Source of the DNA: Lamellibrachia satsuma
Lineage: Eukaryota; Annelida; Polychaeta; Sabellida; Siboglinidae
Direction of reading: 5' to 3'
NCBI GenBank assembly: GCA_033239005.1
Contig: BSQZ01000035.1
Location: 5,332,501 to 5,396,500, forward strand
Length of the DNA: 64,000 nt
In this document: piece by piece, positions 11,501-24,462 of the stretch
Numbering within the stretch: the stretch's first letter is position 1
Layout of the letters: every line of letters starts with the position of its first letter
Notes under the pieces: generated by a model
The model's database searches: none
Seen by the model: the letters and a program-made list of their open reading frames with translations, nothing else
Told to the model about the DNA's origin: nothing
Made by a program: the position numbers and the translations under genes

Positions 11501-14500
11501 GGTCATGAACTTATTCACTGGAAAATTTTCAAAAAGTTCATCGGAACTCCAGTACTTCTTGAAGGTAGGCAGTTGCACGACCGACATGTAGATGCCAAGG
11601 AAACAGTGAATTTCCATCGGCGATGGTTTATCTACCCACTGCTTGTCAGCTTTCCCCGGTTTTTGCTGACATTGGTCGGCATAGCGATTGGTTTCTCTAG
11701 CTAATTGTTCATACAATATCGCAGGAAAAAGTAACTCAAAGAAGGCAAGATTGGTTTTGTCTGCCGATAATGTCAACATAGGGCCTACTGGTTCTTTGAA
11801 ATCACATGCAGTGATCAGTGCTTGTTTGCATTCACTGTCGGAGGTGTGTCTACTTCATGTTAACCATTGCACTCTTCGACTTCTTAGATAAATCGTCCTA
11901 ATGTTTCATTTCACTGATGAAACATTGATGTCAGAAAGGTTATCTAATGCTGTATGCGATGTAACATCAAAATCAACAGCATTAAATCCGTGAAATTCTG
12001 AATAAGACTCGTCTGAAGACATCGCTAATAAAGTTTGTTGACAAGATGGCAGTTTACAGTGATTCCCTAACTTTAAAAAAATCTCTTACAACTCAAATAG
12101 CGACCTATGTCATGTATTATGCTAAACTGAAGCTTACAACATATTCTATAGGTCAGCATATCAAACAGGAACCAATAGGCAACAATACACAACGATCAGC
12201 CAATTGCTAGCAACATGTTTTCACAGCGCTCAGGAAGTACAGCCACATGCAGGCAGTCATGTTTACAAGGCAGTGTGGCTGTGACAGATGTGAATTGGGG
12301 ACATGTTTTCGTGTCAGCGTAAAAAAATACAAGCATCACTTGTGCCTCAAAAACCATTCTCTTTCGATATTTTTACAAGATATTCCTCAAATAAATAAAT
12401 CGCACATTTTTAGCTTCTTGCAGTTTTTGAGATAAAAATATTGTGACCACTTTTGCTCTGGGGTAAGACCATAGTACATTCTGTGTGAAGTGTGAACACT
12501 CGAATGCCTTCAGTCCCCGGGCCTTGTTCTACCTACAGATGTGAACGTGTAGTTGATGCATGTCTGATCTCAGATTATATGACATGGCTCTGTCATTTCA
12601 GTACGTTCTGCCTACTTCATGGAATGAAAGCCTCAATGTCAATAATAATAATATGATGTTACTCATTCTTAAATTACACATTGTGAGCATGTGCATGCTG
12701 AGTTTCTAATAAATAAAAAGTTCTTTGTTAGGTTATATTGTTCAGTAGAGGACCAGACAAACCGATGTGAAATATGCCATTGCCATTCGCCTTTGCAAAT
12801 GTGTACTAATTAATTAGCTCATTTACTTGATCTGTTGGCTTTATGCTAATCTGCATTTGTGTTTCAGGTCATAGACTTCACAAATGAGAACTTTTTCTGT
12901 CTCATGGATGATACTGGTGAAACACGTGACGATTTAAAATTTACCGAACTGTGTACGCCGGCTAAAGTTGATGATGTTAAAACTATGGTGGCAAGTGCTG
13001 AAGAGAATGGACAGGATGTTATAGTAAGTGTACAGGAATTGTCATAGTTTTGAATGATCCTGGTTTTCATGGGATGGTCGATTTAACATATACTTCATAC
13101 CTGCCTGTTTTTTCTGTTTTCTAAGTAAGTATGGAAATCTGTACGTACCAATCATTATCCGTTTTGTGAAAAATTCTGCTAAATTTTTGTTCGATCGTTT
13201 TTTTCTCCGATCCGTATCAACATTTCCCATGGAAGACGGAACGACATAACGCAGCATGCACAATCTTCAAAACATGCGCATAATTCAAAAGCTGAGTAAT
13301 CGCCCAGCGCATGTTTTCTGTAGCGCATCCGCAACCACCTGTTTTCCTAAACCTGTTTTAGTGTAGCAAAAAGGTGCAGAGACGCCATCACACGAATTTG
13401 CTACCTTTAGACCGAAAATATTTGGAATGTGGTGCCCGGTGCCAGTGACCAGGCTACTTTTGGAAGAAGAAAACCAACCAACGCCATCTTCAATTTATCG
13501 CTCACTCGGTCAAAGATCGAGCCACATATAAATCTTACCTCCACATCCATCTCAGAAGCACTTTCATCCGAAGATTCATCTCTAAAATCGCGCAAACTTC
13601 ATCTGCAACGAACATATCTGTTCTACGAGAAATGGCCATTTTTAAAGCCCACCAGTGCTCGACTTAAAACGCGATTACCTTCGAAACTTTCAATACGACC
13701 ATATTTTAATTTTACCCACAATTCATAGCTAAGATATGTAGAATTCTGCTAGTTTTAGTTTCATATCAATCCACCTGATGACGCCACCTCCACGGCCTTT
13801 TTCCCCAGCGGACGCTTGCGGCGCCGTGGGGAAAACAAGGTCGGACGCGTGGGGTCTAATGGGTTAAAGCATCATTTCCTGGTTGTTAGTGATAACAGAA
13901 ATGTCTGTAGATATGCGTATCATGCTTGAAATGTGATGTTTTTCACTGGCATTTTACATCACACATATCTACTGTTTTTGTTATAGCTTCAAAGTTAGCG
14001 CTGATATTTGCTGGTTTAATGACATGATTTAGTTAGGTAGATATAGTACTGATGTGTACTGGAATCACAGTAACCAGACGATATGTTCGTGATTCACGTT
14101 GAACGAATAAAGCTGGTTTCGAGATCTAAGCAAACACAGTCGTTACTATGGAAACATAATCAGTGTTTCTAATGACTTTTTTTAGGATAGACGGATTACG
14201 ACATTAGTGCTGGGTGATTATTTGTGGTATCGGCGTTCAGTTCAATATTTCCTAGCAGGTTGTGAGGGGGAAAATGAAACAATCAACTGACACGTTAGAT
14301 GCCCCAGCTACATCTATGTAGATGTAACTATTTGGACTATTTCACTTAAAGTTGTAGGGGTTTGAGAACATTTTGGCCTTTTTTTGGTTGGTTTCATATG
14401 GAATAACCCATATTGGATAAGGGTCATTCCTCATCAAATCACCAGATGGTGGGTATGCTGTCTTCAGATCTCTTTCGACATTTTTACAAGATATTCCCCA

Positions 14501-15089
14501 AATAAATAAATCGCACATTTTTAGCTTCTTGCAGTTTTTGAGATAAAAATATTGTGACTTGGTTTGCACAGGAATTGCCATACATAGTATAAATGCCAAG
14601 TGTGGGTATACCTAACGGGTATACCTAAGGTCACAAAAATGATTTATCTCAGACACTGTTAGGAGTAAGAAGCTAACAAATTTATAGATATAGTGCATGT
14701 GGGTTTCTGAATACCTGATGATCTGAAGTGGAATGACCTATAACTATTGCAAGGTTTGCAGATCTGGTGGTATGACTAACCCATCGTAGAGCTAGCATCC
14801 TGTGTTGTTCAAAAAACGTATTTCAGTTATTTTTGTAGGTGATGTATTTCCTGTGTTATTAATATTTGGTTGGGAACAGGACCCATTGTCACAAAATATT
14901 TGTAATTAATATTGGAATCAGTAGTATTTAGGTCTTGCTTTGCATGGATATATACAATACAATTGAAGACTTGTCTTACAGGTTAACTTGACATGTCACA
15001 TTGAATGCTGTCATCTGCTTCAGGCTACTGTTTGGAAGGCAATGGGCACTGAAATGGTGAAAGAATTGAGGGCGGCAAAAGGAAACTGA
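8540..15089 (+). CDS. EIF5A: Eukaryotic translation initiation factor 5A, four coding exons
   Basis: Coding exons are 8540-8704, 10219-10323, 12868-13023 and 15024-15089. All junctions are GT-AG in phase 0 and give 163 residues (human eIF5A has 154). The product binds the ribosome between the P and E sites and promotes peptide bond formation at stalling motifs and termination. It works only after lysine is converted to hypusine: the modification loop [10 protein letters not shown] is intact with Lys50 in the exact position. The KOW-like N-domain ends in exon 3 ([17 protein letters not shown]) and the OB fold spans exons 3-5. The start ATG has a good context (ACCATGG) and lies 14 bases after an acceptor at 8525/8526. 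The last exon could instead begin at 14982 (after CTTACAG), but only the 15024 acceptor gives ATVWKAMG, aligning with the family's TVLSAM strand. Possible poly(A) signals are AATAAA at 15173 and 16149. Confidence 0.95.
8705..10218 (+). other. eIF5A intron after exon 1 of the CDS
   Basis: Mostly AT-rich non-coding sequence. Between about 9700 and 10014 the minus strand has an unusually GC-rich, coding-like patch: an acidic peptide beginning [20 protein letters not shown], with a second frame continuing after it. I do not recognise the protein. It may be a decayed processed pseudogene or transposon fragment. Confidence 0.35.
10627..10770. mobile_element. hAT-like terminal sequence with GTACTC repeats
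   Basis: In the third eIF5A-region intron, the sequence CAGACCTGGGGCGGAAGTAC is followed by clustered GTACTC/GAGTAC hexamers on both strands. The opening resembles the CAGGCCTGGGG terminus of the two elements at 4620 and 36874, and subterminal hexamer clusters are typical of hAT ends. No second terminus was found, so this is called a solo end or fragment. Confidence 0.4.
11309..12020 (-). pseudogene. piggyBac-like transposase N-terminal fragment
   Basis: On the minus strand a frame from about 12020 starts with an acidic leader ([10 protein letters not shown]) and is interrupted by stops. It then reads openly from 11779 to 11309: [20 protein letters not shown], then [50 protein letters not shown] and [13 protein letters not shown]. 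This is the order of the N-terminal half of piggyBac-family (DDE_Tnp_1_7) transposases: an ETNRYA motif, then FLG...LP...YW, then a LRFLHF-like tract. The catalytic aspartates lie downstream and are missing. It is located in an intron of eIF5A, opposite in strand to the host gene, so it is a relic with no expected product. Confidence 0.75.
12358..12445. repeat. Dispersed direct repeat, copy A
   Basis: About 88 bases beginning CTCTTTCGATATTTTTACAA and ending near AAAATATTGTGAC are nearly identical to 14468-14557. The two copies lie in adjacent eIF5A introns on either side of exon 12868-13023, so they are likely two insertions of one interspersed element, here reduced to a shared core. Confidence 0.75.
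13580..13867 (-). mobile_element. piggyBac-type terminal region with TTAA site
   Basis: Read on the minus strand, the right edge is TTAA followed by CCCATTAGACCCCACGCG. This fits piggyBac elements, which target TTAA and start with CCC. Inside it, on the same strand, a short frame (about 13655-13585) reads a basic start, FVADEVCAI, then an acidic stretch [14 protein letters not shown] ending at a GTAAGA donor, as in first exons of piggyBac-derived transposases. The opposite end was not found, and the element is separate from the fragment at 11309-12020, which has its own start. Confidence 0.45.
14468..14557. repeat. Dispersed direct repeat, copy B
   Basis: This is the partner of 12358-12445 and differs at only a few positions. 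The flanking sequence differs on both sides, so the duplication is of the interspersed element and not of the eIF5A exon between the copies. Confidence 0.75.
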
Positions 15090-18000
15090 GCACAACGTAT
15101 CGTCATCATCTTGGTTGGCAGCAACGCAACGTGGCTGCATCTCATGTGGACACCATTTCTCTTTTTGCTGGCAATAAATTATGCCCCTGATGATTACGTG
15201 AATGGTCAAAAGTGTCCTTCGCCATTCTGCTGATACTTGTATAATCCTTACACACGTGTACGTGAATAGTAATCAATGCAGCAGGTGTTGCTGGACTTGA
15301 ACAGAATGTCAACATGATACAAGCAAGGTGCAGTCACTGGCTGACATATTTGTCTCCTCTGTCCAACTGAGGAAATAACTGGGTGTTTTAACACCATTCA
15401 CAACTATTTCTTGACTGAGATGTGCTCCAGTAACACGCATGGATTATTCTTATGTCGGGCTGTTTTATCTGGTGCTTTGCTGTGTGTGTTGGAAGGTGAT
15501 ACTACCGATGATGATGTTGCTGCAGTCGTTAGCCTGCATTATCTTCTCTTGAAGGACGGTGAACATTTATTTTGTATTGTATCTTGTTCGCACATTTAAC
15601 ATGATAAATAGCAGGATTAGATGTGTACACAATAATGAAAAACGATCATGATTACTTGCTGGGTGTTTTTCTTTGATGCAGTTGCTCTCACTTCAGTGTC
15701 TGCCACTGTTTTGTGAGTTGTGTACGTAAGATAGAGCAACTTGTTTCCATCCGACCTGCTGATCCTTGAGCTGGCATAAAAGTTGTTTGTTGCCTTCACA
15801 CTCTCAGTCATACGAATCACGTCAACATCTTTCTCCAGTAATTAGGGTGAAACTGATTTTGTGGCAGCTTTTCTGCTAAAATTTAAAGTACGTTTGTTAC
15901 GACAGTATATGTTTGAAATGTTGTAAATACCTCTACTTCAGTAAAACAGCATTTTTCTGCTAATGTTTTACTGTTGCTTTTTGTTTAACAGTAATGTTTT
16001 TGCTGGAAGTTAAATTGTGCTCGCCTTTAAATCAATTGGTTTGATAAAGGTTTTACTGTCCACATTTTTCTGATCAATGGAAAATTGTTTGGATCTGTCG
16101 CTGCCTGTTGCATGCCAACTGGTGTTTAGATGACTATAAATGATGCAGAATAAAGTTTATTTGCCTACAAAATTTGGCTGCCATTTCACCTGCTATGCTT
16201 ATTTTCTTCACCTTCACGTGGCAAAAAGTTTTGAGAAGGTTTAGTATATATATATATTATAGTATGCCTTGGCTGTGATTTTATTTAATAGGTCATGGTT
16301 AAAATGTTTCTGTCTTACATAGAGATAGGAATTACATAAAGATGGGAGTTATTGTGATTGAGGATTAACCTGTTAGGATTGCTATTGAAAAGTTCTAGTT
16401 AATATTGTAGTGATTCATTCCGGCTATGTTAGTTTAAAGGATGGTACAAGCATGTATATACATATAAAAGTTCTAACTAAATCCAAGTGGTACACGGTGG
16501 TCAATTAACATAGATGTATATTGCTAAAATGGGAATGTTTCTGGTTGTGGAAGCATATTGGATAAACGTTTCAAAAGGTTGGCAGATCTGGCAGTATGAC
16601 TATCCAGCCCTACAGCTTTACATGGTTCATAAAACGGGTCTTTCTGTTAGTCCTAGCTTGTTGGGTCTAAGCGAGCACCTAGTGGAAGTTTTGATTTGCA
16701 CATCACAGCGTGTGCTCTGCAACTGCCAACAAATGCTGATATTGCATCCTGTTAAGAGAAATAAAAGTTTCATTTATCGCCTGCCCATAAAATTGTGTTT
16801 GGTTTCGTTATCACTATACGTTTTTTGATTGGCTTGCACTTGATAAATTTGTCCCAAAAGGTTCCAAATTTAAAATACATAAGTTTTGTGATGTCAGTAT
16901 TTCCATCAATCCCTACTTTTTCCTACAAAATTATCCTACTAAAAGTCTTTGTTCAGACGGATGAGTTTCTGTCCCATAATGTCATGTCCAAGCTGCCTTG
17001 ATTGCACCAGTCGCGTTATGCTGTAGCATGTTAGATTATTCATAGTTATCCATTTTTAACTACATTTATACTGGTGGCTCTATATCGAGTAAAATCTTAG
17101 TAAGAAAGTTGGCCCAGTACTGAAAAAATTAACTTAATGAACCTCAGAATGTTTTATGTCAGGTTCCTTCCAGGAAGACACATCTGCCCAGCACCAGCTC
17201 ATTTCCTTAAAACTGCATCCTCAACTGATTTAGCCTATAGCAAATCTGGTTCATTGGTGTCCAAATATGTAGTGTGTAAATAGTTTATGTAATCTTCGCA
17301 GTCGATTTAATAAAGAAATGCCTATTTTTTCAAATCATCGAAAGAATTGACTTTAGTCGTAAGATCTGGTAACGGATCAAAATAGTGGATATACAAAATG
17401 GTAAACACCGTGTGGGTCAATGCTGATCATGGACGTGACCTCCATCGTCTCGCCAAACACATGACATAGTTAAAAAATTTCACCAAGGAACAAAATCGTG
17501 ATTTTTCAGCATTTCAATTTTGTTCTTCAGCAAATGTTTGAACAAGCATTAACTAATTTAATAGTTTGATGATTTGAACACAACTGTTGCACAAACGAGC
17601 TAGCATGTTGTAGTGGATACTAGGTAGGTTTGGTTTTTCGCTAAACGTGAAATGAGACTAGCAAAAACAAACTGATTAGGCGCCTTTAAGGTGAACGTCT
17701 ACCCTGAAATCAACTGCGTGTCATAGTCGTAACAAGAAGTCAACATAAAAGTTATACTGTCGTTTGAAACTGTCCATAGTAAACGTAATGTTTAATGTAA
17801 ATACAAATTATACATTCGTTGATAAAATAACATTAGTAAGAACTGAAAACAAATTAGGCTCCACTAGTTACAGAGCATTGTACGGCAGAAAAGGCAGCCG
17901 CTGCAAGAGCTTATGTTATGATTCCTTGCTCTACCCAGTCAAGTTTTGGAAATCAACTGCCAGTTTCATGAAGCATTTATACCATACGAAGGAACTCGGG

Positions 18001-18092
18001 AACAATCATCAAAACAGTCGTACTTAACTGTGAACTACTATTGTTTATAGTCATGTAATCTATGTCAAACGTCCACAAAAGTTAATTCATAA
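15090..18092. other. eIF5A 3' region and intergenic sequence
   Basis: No convincing coding frame is present. AATAAA occurs at 15173, 16149 and about 17309; the last could serve another transcript. Segments near 14750 and 16575 share a GGTT-GCAGATCTGG-GTATGACTA block, suggesting one more interspersed repeat family. Confidence 0.4.
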
Positions 18093-18356
18093 TGTAAGTG
18101 CTAATAATTGTATATACTGCTAGCGCAGTTGTGTGGTGGCGCCATCTGGCAGATGCATGTGTGCTAAAGAGAATGAGAAGAGAGATTCCGCTAGGGTATA
18201 GCCAGCATCGTGGTTTTTGTGCGCGGCTCGCATTATATGCGAGAAATACAAAGAATTAGGAGATGACAACTCTGGAATCAAGTTTTACGTAAATAAACAG
18301 CCACAGCTATGATTGATTTGGAACTAGTGTTCATAGTTGGTGTATGAACCGCTACA
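18093..18356 (+). repeat. BEL/Pao 5' LTR
   Basis: 264 bp, TGTAAG...GCTACA, with AATAAA at 18292. It differs from the 3' LTR only at 18324 (C, against T at 29134). Confidence 0.95.
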
Positions 18357-18412
18357 GTAAAACTTGACCAGTTGTTGTCGTCATCGGACTGGAACCTGGC
18401 TGCGAGAACAAA

Positions 18413-20200
18413 ATGGCAACATCTGCACCTGGAAAATGGACTGAAGAAAAGGAGACGTCCACCCAGGATGTTGGCTGCGTGTACGAGAAGCAGGGCAAGC
18501 TTCGCTTACCGCCACACGACAAGAATGGCATTGACAGCATCGACCCTGAAGACAGCGTGTCTCAGGTTAGCCATCTCTCCTGCACGTCACGTGGCAGTTC
18601 CGTGCGCTCCAGCGCCAGCCTCATAAGGCTTCAGGAGGAGCAGCGGCAAACGGAGCTGATGACCCGCGCGGATGCAGTGAAAGAGCAATACGAATTGGAG
18701 ATGGCGAGGCGTCAAGTTGAAATGCAGTTTCGCAAAGCTGAGGAAGAGTATAAATTGACTTTATTTGAAATGAAAAATAAAGAAGAAAAACTTAGGCTGC
18801 ATACGGAACTAAGTGTCAGTGCAGCAAAACTACAGGCACTGGAGAGGTATGAGGAAGCAGAAGAGGTAAAATTGACGCCTAAGGTCAAGTTCATGGAAGC
18901 AACTCATGTTATCCGAGGCAAAATGGGCCTCAGTGTGCCCTCTCATGCTCATACATCTACTCCACATACAGCTGGACATCTGGCACCGTGCAGTGATGGC
19001 GATCTCTCTACGGCAAGTGGTCACATGATCACTCACGGCAAATCGACAAAGGACTGGATGACTCGTGCGTCATCAGGGACTCATACAGAGTCTTACTGTC
19101 GCACGAACGCGATTAATCGACCGGCAAATATGACTGAACAGGGCCAAACCTGCGGCTACCCACCAACTGACCATGTCGCAGATACCAGTGAGATATTGGC
19201 AAATGTCCTGGACAGATAGGCTCTCGAACCGTGAACACTTACCCAAGATGATGCCTGAGAAATTCATTGGTGACCTGCTCCAGTACCCATACTGGAATCA
19301 GTCGTTCGAGACGATAGTGGAGCAGCACACCAATGTTGTGAGCCAAAGAATGTTTTTCCTTGGAAAGTGCACCATCGGGGAAGTACACACGACTATACAA
19401 GGATATCTCGCACTGAACACCGAGGAGGCCTATCATAAGGCTAGGGCCATCCTACGCAGGCGATATGGCGACAAGTACACTTTGCAAAGGAGTGCAAGAG
19501 GAAGATAAGAGACTGGCCATTCGTGAAGCATGGTGACGGCAAGGGACTTCGCGAGTTCTCTGACTTCCTACTGCACTGCAAGACGGCTATGCAGTCAACT
19601 AATCACCTGTGCTCGTTGGATTCGGAGGAAGAAATAACAAGGATGTTGGAGAAATTGCCGAAGAACCTAAATGATCGGTGGAGCCGCATTGTGGACAAAT
19701 GGCTGAACAGGGAGGACGAGGAAGCACAATGCTACCCTCCTTTCGAGCCATTCTGTGACTTCTTGGAGCAAGAAGCGCGCATCGCGTGCAACACTGTCTA
19801 CTTTAAACAGAATAGCACAGAGATGAAAGAGGAGAAAAGGGTTGTAAGAGGTTTTCGCCAGAAGATGACGGCGCGTTCATTTTCGACTGATGTTCGAGAA
19901 GAGGAGAACCTCTCAGGCTGCAATGAGGTGACTGTCCTCGCCACTGCCCATGCACCGGTGCAGAGCAAGGACAGGAGCTGTGTGCTCTGTGGGCGGTCGC
20001 ACATTTTGGAGTCTTGCGGACAGTTTCAGAAAATGAAACTCGCTGAACGCAAGGTGTTTCTAAGGAAGAAGGGATTTTGTTACGGGTGTATGGATGGAAG
20101 ACATCTGTCAAGGACATGCAGCAAGAGAAAGGAATGTCAGACCTGTGGCGGCCTCCACCCAACTTTGCTGCATTATGATACTAGAGAGGAAGGAAAGAAA
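18413..20200 (+). pseudogene. gag: BEL/Pao gag region (frameshifted)
   Basis: ATG at 18413 opens a frame running to a stop at 19217. It encodes a coiled-coil rich Gag N-terminus (LIRLQEEQRQTELM, then long E/K/R heptads). The next segment, with LPKMMPEKFIGDLLQYPYW and AYHKARAILRRRYGDKY, is typical of BEL Gag but lies in the +1 frame from about 19220 to 19508. The original frame returns from about 19500 (LREFSDFLLHC). Two CCHC-like knuckle arrays follow (CVLCGRSHILESC at about 19980, then CYGCMDGRHLSRTC and CQTCGGLHP up to 20170). Gag would package element RNA. Two compensating indels therefore disrupt Gag while the rest of the frame survives. Confidence 0.85.
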
Positions 20201-22846
20201 ACCACAGAAGCAGACACCAACGTGACTGCACACTGCACTAAGGCCAGTGCTGCGAGTGTCATATCACACCAGACTGACATTTTCGATGTGGCAAGCCACT
20301 ACAACTCGCTGATTGTGCCAGTGATGTTGTATCACAAGGATGCACCAGATGAGTCTATCATGGTGTACGCACTGTTAGATGACCAATCCAACTCGACCTT
20401 CATCGCCCAACAGACCATGGACAAACTGAAGGCTACTGGACAACCAGTCAAGATAAAGTTGGCGACAATGTTGGCAGAAGAAACAATCAATAGTGAAGTG
20501 GTGCATGGTCTGTCTGTATGTAATGTCGGTGAAGGCACCCCTATTCCTTTGCCGGGAGCTTACTTGAGGGAATCAATTCCAGCAAACAGGAGCTTGATCC
20601 CACGGCCGGAGACAGCTATGCAGTGGTGCCATCTCGCCTCTGTAGCAGAGCAGTTACTTCCATACGAGGAAAATGTAGAGATTGGACTGCTCATTGGACT
20701 GGACTGTCATCGAGCCATTAAGCCCAGAGAGCTGATACCAGGAACTTGCGACGATCCATGGGCGATACGCACGTCACTTGGTTGGGGAATTGCTGGCATA
20801 GTGGACCCCACTCATTTTCAACTGGTTAGTGTAGCCAATGACAAGCCTTGTCACTTGGCATTTCGCACCCACGTTACGGAGATCAGCCCCTTGACAGTGT
20901 GCAGTATGTTCGACCTTGACTTCAACGAGAGAAAGTCAGAAGAAAGGATATCTGTTGAAGACCGTCGTTTTCTGAACAACCTCTCCAATGGAATGCATAG
21001 GAGATCTGATGGACACTTTGAAACGCCATTGCCTTTCAAGGACGATGTCAAACTGCCGAATAACAGAGCAGTGACACTCAAGAGACTTTCCGGCCTGAAG
21101 AATAAATTTCTACGCGACAGCCAGTACAGGGAGGACTACTCAAGGTTCATGACAGAAATAATCACCCATGGATATGCGGAAACTGTGCCGGCTGAGGAAT
21201 TGACCATCGCTGAAGGAAGGACTTGGTACATTCCACACCACGGAGTGTACCACCCCAAGAAGCCAGGAAAGATACGAGTGGTTTTTGATTGCAGCGCGGA
21301 ATATAGGGGTGAGGTACTGAACCGTCACCTACTTCAAGGCCCAGACTTAACTAATAATTTGACTGGCGTCTTGTGCAGGTTCCGTAAAGAGCCCGTAGCA
21401 GTAAGTTGTGACATTGAAAGCATGTATCACCAGGTCGGAGTCAACACGGAGGACAGAAACTTCCTGCGTTTCTTATGGTGGGACAACTGCAATTTGGACA
21501 GTGAACCAAAGGAGTATCGGATGACAGTGCATCTATTCGGTGCAACTTCATCGCCTGGATGTGCAAACTACGCACTCAAGGCGACGGCAGACATGTTCGA
21601 AAAGGACTGTGGAAAGCTTGCAGCAGACTTTGTCAGGAACAATTTCTACGTAGATGACGGCCTCAAATCTGTGGCCACACCAGCAGAAGCCCTACAGCTG
21701 GTGGAAAGCAGCCGCGACATGTGCAAGAAAGGTGGTTTCAACTTGCACAAATACATGTGCAATAGCAAGGAAGTTCTAGTTGCCATCTCCCCTGAGCTAC
21801 GAGCCAAGGATGCTCAGAATCTGGATTTGACTTGTGACTCTCTACCCATCGAACGGACTCTTGGCGTACAATGGTGCATCGAGTCGGACACGTTCCAGTT
21901 TCGTGTTGAAGTGAAGGACAGGCCACTTACTCGGCGTGGGATTCTCTCGACGATTAGCTCGGTGTTTGACCCACTTGGCCTGGTTTCTCCTTATGTGCTA
22001 AGGGGGAAACAGATCCTACAGGAGCTGGTTCGTGATAGCGGTGAATGGGATGACCCCATTCCTGATGAAATGAAGGCACGATGGGAGAGATGGCGTTGTG
22101 AACTGCCCTACCTGGCAGACATCCACATACCCAGATGCTACAAGGACAAAGATGTCGATACTCCAATCAATGTGGAGTTGCACAATTTCTCAGACGCCAG
22201 TCTGACAGGTTACGGACAGTGCAGTTATTTGCGGTTGATGGACAGTCACGACAATATATCCTGTGCCCTAGTAATGGGCAAATCCCGTGTTGGCCCTTCA
22301 AGGTTTGTGACCATACCGCGTCTAGAGCTGACTGCAGCAGTGTTGTCAGTCAAGGTTGGCAACTTCTTGCAGAAAGAATTGGATTACGAGGCCATCACGC
22401 GCTACTACTGGATGGACAGCAAGGTTGTGCTGGGCTACATAAACAACGAGTCTAGGAGGTTCAACATCTTCGTTGCAAACCGGGTACAACAGATAAGAAG
22501 CAGCACTAAGGTGAGCGCATGGAAGTACGTCGGCACCATGAAGAACCCAGCTGACATTGCTTCACGCGGCGCGACCGCCAAAGAGTTACTGGGAGCTACT
22601 GATTGGTGGAAGGGACCAGCCTTTCTCTGGTCTGCCACACCGCTGCCATTAACCCATGAGTGCATGCCAATTAGCCCAGACGATCCCGAGGTCAAGAAGG
22701 TTGTTGCACACACCGCCCAGGCCAAGCCCGCCTTCAGTAACTTTCTGGACAGGATCGGATACTTCTCCGACTGGCATCGCGCTAAGCGTGCCGTGGCTGT
22801 ATGTCTCAGATTCAGGGACATATTGAAAGCAAGAGTAGTGAAATGA
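20201..22846 (+). pseudogene. pol: BEL/Pao pol: protease, reverse transcriptase, RNase H
   Basis: This part continues the gag frame without a break, as BEL elements make one Gag-Pol. The A17 protease motif is ALLDDQSNSTF (about 20370). The reverse transcriptase follows: RVVFDCSAEYRGEVLN (about 21275), CDIESMYHQVGV (about 21410), then FGATSSPGCANYAL and the catalytic FYVDDGLKS (about 21640-21670). The DUF1759/RNase H-like tract includes LHNFSDASLTGYG (about 22180) and IPRLELTAAVL (about 22315). The frame ends at an in-frame TGA (22844-22846); coding resumes in the same frame directly after it, so this is a point-nonsense break and not a natural terminus. Confidence 0.9.
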
Positions 22847-22849
22847 TCA

Positions 22850-24345
22850 GTGAATATAGACTCTGACAAAACACTCGGTGCTAAAGGAAAGCGTGGTTAC
22901 AGACCGGTGGATGTAACAGAATTGCAGCGAGCTGAAAAGGTCATCATCATGGCGGTCCAAGCAAAAGCTTTCCCAAGGGAATTCATCACTCTTCGTCAGC
23001 TAGGAGCACATGCTGCTGACCGGAAGCAGTGTGGAAAGCGAAACCTGTCACTCAAGAAGGACAGTTGTCTCTACCGTCTAGATCCATACGTGGGTAGTGA
23101 CGGCCTGATACGCGTTGGCGGCAGGATACGACGTGCCAATATACCCCGTGATTTGGCACACCCTGTTGTCTTACCTAAGGACAGTCATGTGACAAGGTTG
23201 GTGATTAGTCATCACCACCAGCATGTTTGCCATTCCGGCCGCGGGATGACACTCAACGAGATACGAGCCTCTGGCTATTGGATCATAAAGGCAAGGGCTA
23301 CTATCACTTCCTATCTGTGGAATTGTGTCAAGTGTAGGAAGATGCGTGGCGGGACTGTGACTCAAAAGATGGCCGACCTGCCAGAGGATAGGTTGGAGCC
23401 ATCGGACCCTTTCACCTATAGTGCTGTGGATTTCTTCGGTCCCTTTTTTATCAAAGAAGGACGGAGTGAGAAGAAAAATGGGGAGTTCTTTTCACGTGCA
23501 TGGCCAGCCGGGCTGTGCATATCGAGACGGCAAACTCCCTGTCAACGGATTCATTCATTAATGCCTATCGACGTTTCGTAGGCCGACGTGGAACCGTCAG
23601 ACAGCTGCGCTCTGACCGCGGTACCAATTTCGTGGGAGCCCGCTCTGAACTTGAGGCAGCTTTGGCTGAAATGAATGATGGAAAGATCACCGCAGAATTG
23701 TTGAAACAAAATTGTGACTGGGTGACCTTCAAGATGAACCCCCCTCACGCCAGCCATATGGGTGGTGTTTGGGAGCGGATGATCCGATCTGTCAGGAATG
23801 TGTTGTCAGCCTTACTCAACGCACATGGCGATCGATTGGATGACGAGCAACTGCGCACTCTGATGGTGGAAGCAGAAGCCGTAGTGAACAGCCGGCCGAT
23901 TACTTACCCCGACACCACAGTTCCCGACTCTGGGGAGCCCCTCTCACCGAGTCAGATTTTGACTCTTAAGTCAAGAGTAGTGCTACCACCGCCCGGGATC
24001 TTCATGAAGGAAGATCTGTACTGCCGTAAACGTTGGCGTCTGGTTCAATTCCTAGCCAACCAATTCTGGAATAGGTGGCGCACAGAGTATTTACTGGCTC
24101 TGCAAGAAAGATCCAAGTGGAACAAGCAGCATCACAACCTTAAGAAAGGCGACATTGTCTTGGTAAAGGATGAATGCAACCCGCGTTGTCAGTGGCCTTT
24201 GGCGCGAGTCACCCAGATCTACCCAAGCGAAGACGGCTTAGTTCGCAAGGTCAAGGTGATGATAGGAAGTTCGACATATGATCGTCCAGTACATAAGTTA
24301 GTGCTTCTCTATGCACCGGGAAATGCCGACGAGGAGCCCAATTAG
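22850..24345 (+). pseudogene. pol: BEL/Pao integrase (frameshifted)
   Basis: The HHCC zinc-binding domain is at about 23205-23345 (SHHHQHVCHSG...YWIIKA...CVKCRKMRG). The DDE core starts with SAVDFFGPFFIK (about 23420) and then shifts frame near 23480, at a GGGG run; it continues from about 23490 in the other frame with MASRAVHIETANSL, LRSDRGTNFVG and the glutamate region PHASHMGGVWERMIRSVRNV. The C-terminal integrase DUF5641-type tract follows (DIVLVKDECNPRCQWPLARV). The stop is at 24343-24345. The shift corresponds to one base lost or two gained. The enzyme would integrate the cDNA; this copy cannot make it whole. Confidence 0.9.
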
Positions 24346-24462
24346 TACATGAACTTTAACAAGATTTAACAAGATTTAACAAGATTTGCCATCCAAGCCA
24401 AAGGCCCAGATGGCAAGTGGACAAGGAAGCCATTGGCTTATCGAGAGTCCAACAATGTTCAT

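Noticed and set aside
14982..15023. Alternative acceptor extending the last eIF5A exon
   Set aside because: The extension ([14 protein letters not shown]) has no place in the OB fold, whereas the 15024 acceptor restores the conserved strand.
17764..18027. Short plus-strand frame upstream of the BEL LTR
   Set aside because: No recognisable motif, no supporting splice or codon signal; treated as chance.
18357..18412. BEL primer-binding site
   Set aside because: The sequence directly after the LTR (GTAAAACTTGACC) does not start with TGG; a TGGAACCTGG at about 18391 is too distant to assert.
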